Of a stretch of 64,000 nt of DNA, positions 30,885 to 39,470 are shown piece by piece. The DNA comes from JAYPUA01 sp038133845 (lineage in GTDB: Bacteria > SAR324 > NAC60-12). Each line of letters starts with the position of its first letter. The first letter of the stretch is position 1. A program made the position numbers and the translations under genes. Where the stretch lies: the NCBI GenBank assembly GCA_038133845.1, contig JAYPUA010000001.1, positions 124,001 through 188,000 of the forward strand, read 5' to 3'. The notes beneath the pieces were generated by a model. It was not told where the DNA came from. It ran no database searches and saw nothing but the letters and a program-made list of their open reading frames with translations.

Positions 30885-33575
30885 CACAACCCAAGCTCTC
30901 CCTGCTCGCAAAGACAGCGTGCACTCCGAGCCGGTGCGCTGGTCGTCACGCTGGCGCTGCTGCTCGGTGGATGCCTGCTGGCTCCCGGACCGCAGACTTC
31001 GGAAGGACGCCTCCAGGCTGCAATCCGCATCGATCCGGAGCATGAGCATGGCTACGTCCGTCTGGCCGACTACTACCGCAGCGAGCGCCGCTTGGCTCAC
31101 GCGCTGGATGTGCTTCAGCTTGGCCGAGAGCGCGTTCCGAAGTCGTCGCTCATCCGACGCCTGGAGGCCAACCTGCTGACCTTCCGGAGCCTCCCGGAGG
31201 CCCTGCTGCGCTACCAGGAAGACTTGGGGCGCTTCCCGGAAGATCATGACCTGCGGTTGGATTATGCGGAGCTGCTCTCTCGGACCGGGAAGGTTCCGGA
31301 GTCGCTGGAGCAGATCAAACAGGTCCTGGTGCGTGAACCGGAGCAGCCCAACGCGCTCTTGCTCCAAGGCGTCCTTCAGCAGCGTCAGGGACGTTGGGAC
31401 GCAGCCCGGGACTCGCTGGTGGAGGCGGCTCGGCTGGATCCGGAGAATCCAGAGGCCTGGAGTCAGTTAGCGCGTGTTTGGGAGCATCTCTCCGAATGGG
31501 GGCGTGCCCGGGAGTCGCTGCGTCGGGCCACGGAGCTGGATCCGGAATCTGTGGAGTTCCTTCGCCGCTACGTGGAGATGCAGGAGCGGCTGTTTGATCC
31601 GGAAGATCTGCAGGCGTTGCAGGAATTGAGGCACACCCTGGCCCACCTGAAGCGGCTGGATCCGGAGAGCGTTTGGCCCAAGGCGCATGATGCGGAGCTG
31701 CGCGCTCGGCTCGGTGAGACGGCAATCGCAGAACAGGAGTTCCAAGAAGTTCTGGAACAGGAGCCAGAGTATGCGTGGGCCTGGTTCCGTCTCGGGGCAC
31801 TTTTGCTGCGGCTGGAGCGTCCGGAGGAGGCGCGTCAGGCGCTCGAGCGCGGGGTGAAGCTGGAGCCGGAGACGCCTTGGGCTCTGCAGCAGCTCGCTCA
31901 GGCGGAAGAGCAGCTTGGACAAACGGACGCGGCGATCTCGCGCTATGAGCACCTTTTGGAGCACAGCCCCTCCCTGCCGGTGCTGCAGAGGCTGGTGGAG
32001 CTTTATTGGGCCGAACTGCGCTTTCAGGATGTCCGGAGGACGCTGGAAGACGGAATCCGGCGGTTTCCCAAAGCGCCTCGGCTCTCTCTGGAACTGGCTC
32101 AGCTGCACGATCTGCGTGGACGTTACTCAGAAGCTCGGCAGGTCTTCTCCTCGCTCCCCAACTCTGGGATGCGTGCGGACTTTCATCAACAGCTTGGGCG
32201 GCTTGCCCGACTGAGCGGGGATGCCGTTCAGGCCGAAGCCGATTTCCGTCGGGCTCTGGAGCTGGATCCGGAATCTCACTTCAGCCGCATGCAGCTGGTG
32301 GAGATTTTGTTGCAGGATGGACGCGCTGCAGAGGCCCGGGAGGATCTGCTGGTCCTTCGCAGTTGGGAGTCAACGGCCTCGTGGGCGACCATTCAGCTGG
32401 TGCAGTGGGAGCGTCAGCATGGGACTCCGGAGCATTTTCAGACCCTCCTTGCAGCAGGGCTGGAGCAGTTTCCCGAGTCGCGCGAGCTGCAGCTGCTAGA
32501 GCTTGAACAGCTGGTTCAGGCGCAGGCCTGGGGCGAAGCGGAGCAGGTGTTGCTGGGACTGCAGATGCGCTTTCCGGCAGATGAGGCGGTCTTGAACCAC
32601 CTCGCGCTGGTTTATCGGGAAACCGGGCGGCTTCCCGAAGCTCGGGAGGTGTTGCTGGAATCACTGAATCAAAGCGGAGACAACCTCTGGCCGTTGCTGC
32701 AGCTTGGGCTCTTGCTGCCAGAAAGTGAGCGACGTCAGTGGCTGGGGTCGGAGGCCGAACGACTTGAGGCAGCCTTGAGGACTCTCACCTTGAGCACAAG
32801 CCTCTGGCAGGCTCCAGAGGACCTTGCTCCCGAAGAGCAAGCCGTGCTTCAGGCGCTGCATCGGCAGCTCCGGGACGAGCCTCGTTTCTCCCTCACCCCA
32901 GCCCTCTCCCAAAGGGAGAGGAGGCATTCCCGCGCTCCGGAGATCTCCGGGGAAGCCTCTGCGTTTCTACAGGGGGCCTTGGCTGTCCTCTGGGAGGAGG
33001 AATCTCCGGAAGAGGCTATTCGGAGGTACGAGGTCTTGCTCTCTCGAAGTGACCTCCCGGGATCGCTGCGCCCCTGGTGGCGCGCTCGGCTGGGAGTGGT
33101 CAGCGAGCAGGCTCGGAACCCGAAGAAGGCCGCGCAGGCATACGCCTCGCTTTTGCGCGAACAGCCCGGTGCAACCTGGGCCCTGATGCGACAGGCCATT
33201 GCCCTCACGCATGACGGCCGGGAGGCGGAGACCATCCCGATCTACCAGAGTCTGTTGCAGGAGCGTCCCAACCACCCGATGAGCCTGAACAACCTGGCCT
33301 GGGCCTATCTGACGCTTCCAGACCCGAAGCTGCGAAATCCGGAAGAGGCGCTTGAGCTGGCCCGGCAGGCGGTGGAGCTGGAAGGGTCGATCGACCACTG
33401 GGACACCCTGGCCGAGGCCTGGTTTCAAAACGGAAACTCTGCCGAGGCCATCCGGGTCCTCCGCGAGGCTGTGCGCAAGCAGCCGTTTCCGGAATCCCGA
33501 GAGGCCTACCTGCACCAGCAGTACCTGCGCTTTCAGGCCGGCGATCGAAACGTCCCACCACCTCCTGTCTCTTGA
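30882..33575 (+). CDS. large TPR-repeat lipoprotein, probably starting at AUC
   Basis: 897 residues if translation begins at ATC 30882; the first conventional start (TTG 31092) would remove 70 residues including the export signal. Residues about 16-31 (RAGALVVTLALLLGGC) are a typical lipoprotein signal with Cys31. The rest is about 18-20 TPR units (for example SLVEAARLDPENPEAW and ALERGVKLEPETPWALQQL). It resembles PEP-CTERM or outer-membrane assembly TPR lipoproteins in design; partner unknown. A palindromic repeat interrupts it in frame at residues about 669-682. The stop overlaps the next start as TTGA. Confidence 0.75.
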   Translation: MHNPSSPCSQRQRALRAGALVVTLALLLGGCLLAPGPQTSEGRLQAAIRIDPEHEHGYVRLADYYRSERRLAHALDVLQLGRERVPKSSLIRRLEANLLTFRSLPEALLRYQEDLGRFPEDHDLRLDYAELLSRTGKVPESLEQIKQVLVREPEQPNALLLQGVLQQRQGRWDAARDSLVEAARLDPENPEAWSQLARVWEHLSEWGRARESLRRATELDPESVEFLRRYVEMQERLFDPEDLQALQELRHTLAHLKRLDPESVWPKAHDAELRARLGETAIAEQEFQEVLEQEPEYAWAWFRLGALLLRLERPEEARQALERGVKLEPETPWALQQLAQAEEQLGQTDAAISRYEHLLEHSPSLPVLQRLVELYWAELRFQDVRRTLEDGIRRFPKAPRLSLELAQLHDLRGRYSEARQVFSSLPNSGMRADFHQQLGRLARLSGDAVQAEADFRRALELDPESHFSRMQLVEILLQDGRAAEAREDLLVLRSWESTASWATIQLVQWERQHGTPEHFQTLLAAGLEQFPESRELQLLELEQLVQAQAWGEAEQVLLGLQMRFPADEAVLNHLALVYRETGRLPEAREVLLESLNQSGDNLWPLLQLGLLLPESERRQWLGSEAERLEAALRTLTLSTSLWQAPEDLAPEEQAVLQALHRQLRDEPRFSLTPALSQRERRHSRAPEISGEASAFLQGALAVLWEEESPEEAIRRYEVLLSRSDLPGSLRPWWRARLGVVSEQARNPKKAAQAYASLLREQPGATWALMRQAIALTHDGREAETIPIYQSLLQERPNHPMSLNNLAWAYLTLPDPKLRNPEEALELARQAVELEGSIDHWDTLAEAWFQNGNSAEAIRVLREAVRKQPFPESREAYLHQQYLRFQAGDRNVPPPPVS
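32889..32924. repeat. dispersed palindromic repeat, copy 2, inside a coding region
   Basis: CCCTCACCCCAGCCCTCTCC, then AAAGGGAGAGG: a C-rich palindrome encoding FSLTPALSQRERR in the TPR lipoprotein. The same design occurs at 8688. The encoded peptide interrupts the TPR pattern and differs in composition from the flanks, as expected for an insertion tolerated in frame. Members of this repeat family are widespread in bacterial genomes. Confidence 0.7.
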
Positions 33576-34570
33576 CCGCTCCCGACTCTCCCCTCAGCGG
33601 CTCGTCGCAGGCTGTGGACCTGGGCTACCTCCCGGCCTGGGGACGCCCCGGATCACGCCTTCCCGGGTGGACCTTTGGAGTCTGCTTCTCCACGGAGGAG
33701 ATCCCGTCTCTTGAGAAGGCGCTGAGCGATCTGCTGGAGCGAGGAGGACATCAGTTTCTGCTACAGCTCAACGCCCCTGCAGAGCTGGCGCTGATGGAGC
33801 CGCTCCCCTTGCTGCAGCATCCCGGATGGTCGCAGTGCGAGTGCTCCCTTCACGGTCCGTCGCCATCGGAGTCGAAGGACTTCCTGGAGCTGGCGCGACA
33901 GGTGCTTGGGGTGGAGCTTCTGGAAGAGCTTTCTCCACCACCAAGCCTGCTCTCGCCCCGGGAGCTGTCTCGAAGCTGGGAGCCCGAGCACCCGCACGTG
34001 CTGCTGCACGTCGACTTCCTTCAGCAGATTTCGGCAGAGGGAATCGAGGAGCCCCCCGGGGTCTCACTGGCCCGACTGGCGAGGCACCTGAAGATCTACC
34101 TCCACCTCGGTGGAAGTGAGCTGGCCAAGCCTTGGTACACTGTGGTCAAGCGGGCACTGGACACCACCGACAGCCTCTCCGAGTGGGACCGCTTCTGGGG
34201 ACTCACCGGCTTTCCGGAGATTCGGCAGCTCTTCTTCCAGAGCGATCCGCGGGTGCTGGACTTTCGTGATGCCGGGAAGAGCCTGGTTCATCTGGTGATG
34301 GAGGAGTGTCGGAAGGTCTATCTGGGGAAGACCGCTCAACTGGAGCAGGAGCTGCTCCGTCAGGTGCAGCCGTTTCAGGAGGCTTTGGAAGGCTGGATGC
34401 CTGCGGGCGTGAGGGAGGCTCCGCCGCTGCTCCAGCTCGTTTGGGCGGTGGGCTCGCACCCCCGGGTGCATCAGGTCTGGATGCCGTGGAAGTCGCTGCT
34501 GGAGGCGGTGGCGGTGCTGGGGCTGATGCGCTTCCCGCCTCTGAGTTCGGACTTTTGGGAGCGCGCCTAG
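33572..34570 (+). CDS. protein of unknown function, co-translated with the TPR lipoprotein
   Basis: 332 residues from a TTG overlapping the TPR stop (TTGA). No signal peptide or membrane segment. Mixed alpha/beta, rich in Leu, Glu and Pro, with KIYLHLGGSELAKPWYTVV and FFQSDPRVLDFRDAGKSLVHLV in the centre, and an Ala/Val/Leu-rich C-terminal helix. I recognise no family. Translational coupling suggests it acts with the lipoprotein, although one would be cytoplasmic and the other outer-membrane. Its stop shares CTAG with the stop of the convergent gene at 34567. Confidence 0.7.
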   Translation: MTAPDSPLSGSSQAVDLGYLPAWGRPGSRLPGWTFGVCFSTEEIPSLEKALSDLLERGGHQFLLQLNAPAELALMEPLPLLQHPGWSQCECSLHGPSPSESKDFLELARQVLGVELLEELSPPPSLLSPRELSRSWEPEHPHVLLHVDFLQQISAEGIEEPPGVSLARLARHLKIYLHLGGSELAKPWYTVVKRALDTTDSLSEWDRFWGLTGFPEIRQLFFQSDPRVLDFRDAGKSLVHLVMEECRKVYLGKTAQLEQELLRQVQPFQEALEGWMPAGVREAPPLLQLVWAVGSHPRVHQVWMPWKSLLEAVAVLGLMRFPPLSSDFWERA

Positions 34571-34863
34571 CGCGAGGCCAACTCGATGCCCCCGGCAGGA
34601 ACGGTTGCGATTCCGGTCACAGACTCCAGGTACTTGTTCCCAAACTCGGGATGAGCTTCTGCGTAGGCGACCACGTTGCCCTTGCGGACTCGGATGCGAG
34701 GCTGCTCCTTGGCCATCGCCAGCAAAGGCACAATCGCCATCCCCTGATGGGTCATGGCGATGGTCATCGGCTGGTCCAGGTCAAACCATTCCTCATCCTC
34801 GCCAGCAAGGCGGGCCAACAACTCGTCGCCTGTGACCAGCTTCATTGAGAAGACTTTATCCAT
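34567..34863 (-). CDS. 98-residue protein resembling Sm-fold-like phage-type proteins
   Basis: 98 residues from ATG 34863, with AGGAA eight bases upstream; an open frame continues upstream but is unlike any protein. Reads MDKVFSMKLVTGDELLARLA, then LDQPMTIAMTHQGMAIVPLLAM and a terminal VTGIATVP. The MKLxTGDEL opening, the PMTIAMTxQG strand and the late TGI motif recall short Sm-like barrel proteins that I remember from T4-like marine phages. This similarity is from memory and not checked. It follows thiP by about 100 bp and may share the riboswitch transcript. Confidence 0.7.
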   Translation of the reverse strand: MDKVFSMKLVTGDELLARLAGEDEEWFDLDQPMTIAMTHQGMAIVPLLAMAKEQPRIRVRKGNVVAYAEAHPEFGNKYLESVTGIATVPAGGIELASR

Positions 34864-34964
34864 CGAAACATTCCTGCAAGAGATTCTGGGCTGAGAGAGC
34901 AAAAAGAACACTCTATCCGAGATCACAGCCTCCTTCAACGCAGGAATCCGGGATCGCTTCAGGC

Positions 34965-36623
34965 TCAGCGTCGCAGCAGCGCCGCGCGCTCCACAAGCCA
35001 GAAGAGGCTCACGGACATGCCCAGCAACACCACTCCCACCGCAGACGCCTGATGGAAGCGATATCCGGACAGCGCCGAGTAGATCTCCAGGGGAAGCGTC
35101 CGGACGGTCTCGTCGGCAATCATCAGGATCGAGTTCAACTCTCCCAGTGAGAGCGCGAAGGCGAAGCCGAAGGCCAGCAGCAGGGTGGGACGCAGCCAGG
35201 GCCAGAGGACCACGCTCCAGAAGCGGATCCGGGCAATTCCCAACATCCGGGACTCGTTGTGCCACTGTTGGGGGACCGCCTGCCAGGTGGGAAGGACCAG
35301 CCGCAGCCAGTAGGGACACCCCAGGATGGCGTGCAGTCCGGAGGCAACCCAGAACAGCGGGGCATCGCCGGAGAGCCACGTTTGGTTCAGGTGAAACCAG
35401 GCAACGCCGAAAACCACCGTCGAGAAGGCCATCGGGAGCAGCACCAGACCCTCCACCGCAGAGCGCAGACGCCCGGGCAGGCGCTCGAGTCCCAACAGCA
35501 GCCCCACCCCCAGAATCGAGGCGAGCAGCGCGCCGGTCAAGCCAATCCGCAAGGAGTTCCAAAGTGCAGCCAGGAAGCGGTGGTTCTCACGACTTCCGAA
35601 GAGCACTTGATACGCATTCCAGGAAAACCCGTCGGCCTGCCGGAGAGAGTCCAGGACAATCGCCAGCAGGGGGCCCACGCCGAACAGCAGCGCCCCTGTG
35701 AGCCAGAACAGCCCCAGCCAGGCCTCCGGACGTCTCCGGCGAAGCTCCCGGGGCAGCCAGAGCCGAGACGCCGACTGCTGCCGTACCGCATGCTGCCGCC
35801 TGCGAAGCAAAAACATCAGCGTCACCAGGGCGAGTCCGGACTGCAGGAGCGACAGCACGGCTGCTCCGGAAAAGTCCAGGTCGATTCGGGCCAACTGGTA
35901 GATCAGCACCTCGATGGTGGTGTGGCGGACCCCGCCTCCGAGAACCAGGATGATGGCGAAGCTGTTCAGGCAGAGGAGGAAGATCAGGGCAAAGGCTCCT
36001 GTCAGAGATGGAAGCAGCAACGGGAGCGTGATGCGCAGGAAGTTGTGACGGGGCGAGTGCCCCAACATTCGGGCGGCCAGCGAGTACTGTGCGGAGATGC
36101 GCTCCCAGGAGTCTCCAATCAGGCGCATGGCCAGCGGGAAGTTGTAGAAGACGTGCCCCAAGAGGATCCCGGAGAGCGAGTAGAGGAACTGCACCGGGGG
36201 CTCCTTCAGGGAAAACAGGGCCATCAGCAGGCGGTTCAGCCAGCCCTGGTTTCCAAAAAAGAGCACCATGGCCAGCACCACCAGAATGGAGGGCAGGAGG
36301 AAGGGGAGGTAGGCAAAGCGTTGGAACGCTGCCCGCCCGGGGAAGTCGTAGCGGGTGAGCAGCCAGGCCCCCGGGAGCCCAACCAGCACCGAGAGCCCGG
36401 CGCTCCAGAGCGCCTGCTCCAGAGAAAAGCGCAGGACTCTCAGGTTCCAGGGGTCGGTGAGGAAGTCGAGCAGGAAGTCGAGCCGCAGCATCGAAACCTC
36501 GGGCTGAAGTGGATCGCGGCCTCCGAGAAAGAGCAACAGGGGAAGGTAGAACCCTCCGATTAGCAGCAGAGCCGCGAAGGCTTGGAGCAGTCCGGGAAGG
36601 CTGCGCTCCAGGAGTCGACTCAT
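34965..36623 (-). CDS. thiP: thiamine ABC transporter permease ThiP
   Basis: 552 residues from ATG 36623, with two fused permease halves (about 12 membrane segments), as in ThiP and FbpB-type transporters. The two EAA-like loops are MRLIGDSWERISAQYSLAARMLGHSPRHNF and the C-terminal NESRMLGIARIRFWSVVLWPW. Moves thiamine or its phosphates through the inner membrane with ThiB. It starts 4 bp after the thiB stop. The ATPase gene thiQ that normally follows is absent; the next gene is the 98-residue protein. Confidence 0.9.
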   Translation of the reverse strand: MSRLLERSLPGLLQAFAALLLIGGFYLPLLLFLGGRDPLQPEVSMLRLDFLLDFLTDPWNLRVLRFSLEQALWSAGLSVLVGLPGAWLLTRYDFPGRAAFQRFAYLPFLLPSILVVLAMVLFFGNQGWLNRLLMALFSLKEPPVQFLYSLSGILLGHVFYNFPLAMRLIGDSWERISAQYSLAARMLGHSPRHNFLRITLPLLLPSLTGAFALIFLLCLNSFAIILVLGGGVRHTTIEVLIYQLARIDLDFSGAAVLSLLQSGLALVTLMFLLRRRQHAVRQQSASRLWLPRELRRRRPEAWLGLFWLTGALLFGVGPLLAIVLDSLRQADGFSWNAYQVLFGSRENHRFLAALWNSLRIGLTGALLASILGVGLLLGLERLPGRLRSAVEGLVLLPMAFSTVVFGVAWFHLNQTWLSGDAPLFWVASGLHAILGCPYWLRLVLPTWQAVPQQWHNESRMLGIARIRFWSVVLWPWLRPTLLLAFGFAFALSLGELNSILMIADETVRTLPLEIYSALSGYRFHQASAVGVVLLGMSVSLFWLVERAALLRR

Positions 36624-36627
36624 CCGC

Positions 36628-37641
36628 TCACTTCGCCATGGTCCGGGACCAGTCTCGGAGCCAGCGATCGTTGCGCTCCTCCACACGCTCCGGAGGCAGC
36701 GTTAGCGTTTTTGCCGGACGCACGGCCGCCCGATACGAATCTGGCAAGGCCTTCTCCGGAGCAACCGGATACATCCAGTTGGTCAGCGGGATCACGTCCT
36801 GAAACCCGGAGGTGAGCATGAAGTCGATGAACTCTCGGGCACGCTCCGGATTTCGGGCACCCTTGAGGATTCCGGCAAACTCCACCTGCCGGAACATTCC
36901 CTCGGAAAAATCGAGGGCCTTGTAGCGCTCGGTCTGCTCATACTCCACATGATACGCCGGGCTGGTGACGTAGCTCAGCACCAGCGGGACCTCGCCTTTG
37001 GTGAACATCCCGTACGCGGCAGACCAGCCATCGGTGATCGTCAGCAGGTTTGGACGCAGCCGGTCCCAGTACTCCAGATACCGCTCTTCTCCATACACGG
37101 CGATGGTCCAGTGCAGCATGGAGAGCCCGGGGGAGGAGGTCTTTGGACTCTCGATCACCACCTTGCCCCGGAAGCGCGGGTCAGTCAGCTCTTCCAGGCT
37201 CTTCGGGGGGGCGTCCAGCCGCTCAGAGTCATAGACAAACGCGATATATCCATAATCAAACGGGGTCACGCGGTGCTTGGGATCCAGCTGCAGGTCCTCC
37301 GGAACCCGTTCGAGGTTGGGAGAGCGGTATGGCTCCCAGAGGTCGTGGCGGAAGGACTTGGCCAGCTCGCTGTCGTTGACGCCGAGGAGGATGTCGGCCT
37401 TGGGGTTGGCCTTTTCCAGAATGGTGCGGCTGAGTACAGAGCCGGAGTCTCCCGGAGCGATCACCTGCACGGAGCAGGAGCACTGCTCTTCAAAGGCCTT
37501 GAAGACCACCGGACCCGGACCCCACTCCGTGTTGAAGGAGTCGTAGGTGTAGACGACAAGATCCTGGGCAGAGGCCGAGATCGCAGGAACCAGAGGCAGC
37601 AGGATCGCGGCCAACCAGCGTGAGAGGGTGTTCTTGAGCAT
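36628..37641 (-). CDS. thiB: thiamine ABC transporter substrate-binding protein ThiB
   Basis: 337 residues from ATG 37641. Signal peptide about 1-25 (LSRWLAAILLPLVPAISASA), then a type II periplasmic binding protein opening DLVVYTYDSFNTEWGPGPVVFKAFEEQ, the hallmark of ThiB/TbpA. Later SPKTSSPGLSMLHW, ITDGWSAAYGMFTKGEVPLVLSY and NWMYPV are ligand-cleft segments of the family. It binds thiamine, TMP or TPP in the periplasm. Directly preceded by the TPP riboswitch, which fits repression by cytoplasmic TPP. Confidence 0.94.
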   Translation of the reverse strand: MLKNTLSRWLAAILLPLVPAISASAQDLVVYTYDSFNTEWGPGPVVFKAFEEQCSCSVQVIAPGDSGSVLSRTILEKANPKADILLGVNDSELAKSFRHDLWEPYRSPNLERVPEDLQLDPKHRVTPFDYGYIAFVYDSERLDAPPKSLEELTDPRFRGKVVIESPKTSSPGLSMLHWTIAVYGEERYLEYWDRLRPNLLTITDGWSAAYGMFTKGEVPLVLSYVTSPAYHVEYEQTERYKALDFSEGMFRQVEFAGILKGARNPERAREFIDFMLTSGFQDVIPLTNWMYPVAPEKALPDSYRAAVRPAKTLTLPPERVEERNDRWLRDWSRTMAK

Positions 37642-37799
37642 GAGCGTGTTCCTCAACAAGGAGTTGACAAGATGCGAAGTCCAGAGCTTTTCGGGAGAAA
37701 GCTTCCGGAATCGCCGGATCACGCTTCGATGGGGAGAGACGGGAAAGCTGGTGGATGCGAGGCGCGCAGTTCCAGTCGAGGAACGGCGGCAGGGAGCAT

Positions 37800-37882
37800 C
37801 GTTTTCCTGCGCCGGCATTATCCGGATCAGGTTCCAAGGGTGTTCTCTCAGGCAGCCTGGGCCACCACCCCTAACGAAGCCC
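37800..37882 (-). promoter_or_regulatory. TPP riboswitch (THI element)
   Basis: Reading the minus strand: GGGGTGG..., then GCTGCCTGAGAG, ACACCCTTGGAACCTGATC and CGGATAATGCCGGCGCAGGAA. These are the conserved blocks of the thiamine pyrophosphate aptamer (CUGAGA, ACCCUU, GAACCUGAU, GGAUAAUGCC and the closing GGAA) in the right order. It lies between the histidine-kinase stop (37890) and thiB (start 37641). The roughly 160-base expression platform before thiB shows no certain terminator. Confidence 0.92.
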
Positions 37883-37889
37883 AAACAGT

Positions 37890-39404
37890 CTAGGAGCAGG
37901 AATTTTGCTTGTCAATCTCTGGCAGAGATTTGGCCTCCGGGGTCGACCAGCTGACCTTGCCAAAGTCCACTCGGCTACGGTGGTAGGGAAAGCTCAGCAG
38001 AACCATCCCGCCTCCAAGGTAGGGGGACTCGTCCTCCAGGACGATGCGGCCCTGATGCTGCTGAATCAGCATACGCGCGATCATCAGGTTCAGCCCCAGC
38101 CCTCCCAGGTCCTGGCTGGCAAAGAAGGCCTCTGTCGCGTGGTCGAGCTGAAACTCGGTGAAGCCCGGGCCGCTGTCCTCAAACGTGACCTGCACATCCT
38201 GCTCCTGCGGAATCATCTCCACCCGCACGGTGGGCTCTTCCAGCTCCTTTGCCGCGGTACAGGCGTTCTCCAGTACGTTTGAGAAGAGGTTCACCAGCAT
38301 GGCGCGATTGCCTTCGATGAGAATCTTCTGCTCCGGAAGGGCCCAGATCCAGAAGACCTCCGGGAACCATTTCTGAATTCCTCGGGCGCTGTCCTGAAGA
38401 ACCTCCCTGAGGTCGATGTCATGCTCCCAGTCGATGGACCAGTCCAGCGCCAGGTCACCGACCTGGGCGACGGTCTCCTCAATGCTTTTGGCCGAGATCT
38501 CGATGTTCCTCAGTGTCTGCGCCGCCTGCGGGCTCAGGTGCTCGGAGACGGGCTCGGTGAGGTTGCGCACAGCCACCAGGATCGCGGCGGTGGGCGAGTT
38601 GATGCGGTGGGCGAGTTGGGTGGAGATTTCCCCAAGCGCGACCATTTTGCTCTGTTGCAGACGCTCTTGCTGCAGCATCCGAAGCTCTGTCTGATCCCGG
38701 ATGCTCAGCATCAGCTCGTGGTCGTTCAGGGCCAGGATGCGCGCCTCGCTCCAGCGCACCTTCCCATGAAGTTCGATCTGGTAGGTGAAGTTGATCACCT
38801 GACGCGTCCGGAGCGCTCGTTCCGAGGCCTCCTCAAAAGCCGCGCAGTATTCCTCGTCAAACCAGTCTCTGCGGTTCGACCCGACAATCTGCTCGGGGGG
38901 AGCGATCAGGTTCGGGTGATCCGGGGTGAGCACTTCCAGGTAGTTGCCTTGGGGGTCAACACGGAAGATGATGTCAGGCAAGGAGAGCCCGAGTTTTCCC
39001 GGGCTCTCCAGCACCTGAGTGGGGTGGATGACCTTGGAGGGGTCAGCCTTGGTCTGAACGCTCCGGAGCGTCACGAGCACCGCTTCGCTTCCCTCGAACT
39101 CCACACGTTCTGCATGAATCTGCATGGGGAGCGACTCTCCGGAGGCCTGGATCATCTCTTCCTCCAAGGCGTCCACTACCGGGCCTTCTCGGAAGCCTTC
39201 CTGCAACCGGGCAAAGCGCTTCGGATGGGCCAGGCATTCCTGGAAGTAGTTCAACTGCAGACGTTTTCGGGGAAACAGCTTCTGGAACCGTTGGTTGGAG
39301 AGGAAGATCCAGCTGTCCTTGAGCCGGATCAACGCCAGCGGCAATGGGATGGTGTCCAGCAGGGCCTGGACGAATTCGGGCGAGTAAAGAGGCTGCATCA
39401 GCAA
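37890..39404 (-). CDS. PAS-domain sensor histidine kinase
   Basis: 504 residues, soluble. Two PAS-like regions (about 10-115 and 140-240), then a HisKA-like segment with the phosphoacceptor His266 in EISTQLAHRINSPTAAIL, followed by an ATPase domain with the N-box ENACTAAKEL and a G-box DSGPGFTEF and GGLGLNL. The His-Arg-Ile-Asn-Ser form of the H-box is a little divergent from HxN. No response regulator is adjacent, so it is an orphan kinase. The TPP riboswitch begins just past its stop. Confidence 0.88.
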   Translation of the reverse strand: MLMQPLYSPEFVQALLDTIPLPLALIRLKDSWIFLSNQRFQKLFPRKRLQLNYFQECLAHPKRFARLQEGFREGPVVDALEEEMIQASGESLPMQIHAERVEFEGSEAVLVTLRSVQTKADPSKVIHPTQVLESPGKLGLSLPDIIFRVDPQGNYLEVLTPDHPNLIAPPEQIVGSNRRDWFDEEYCAAFEEASERALRTRQVINFTYQIELHGKVRWSEARILALNDHELMLSIRDQTELRMLQQERLQQSKMVALGEISTQLAHRINSPTAAILVAVRNLTEPVSEHLSPQAAQTLRNIEISAKSIEETVAQVGDLALDWSIDWEHDIDLREVLQDSARGIQKWFPEVFWIWALPEQKILIEGNRAMLVNLFSNVLENACTAAKELEEPTVRVEMIPQEQDVQVTFEDSGPGFTEFQLDHATEAFFASQDLGGLGLNLMIARMLIQQHQGRIVLEDESPYLGGGMVLLSFPYHRSRVDFGKVSWSTPEAKSLPEIDKQNSCS

Positions 39405-39470
39405 AAAGGCCTGAACTGAGGCAGAGAGAGGTTGAGAAGGTTCAATCTTCGAGCCCGGCAGCGCTTGGGC

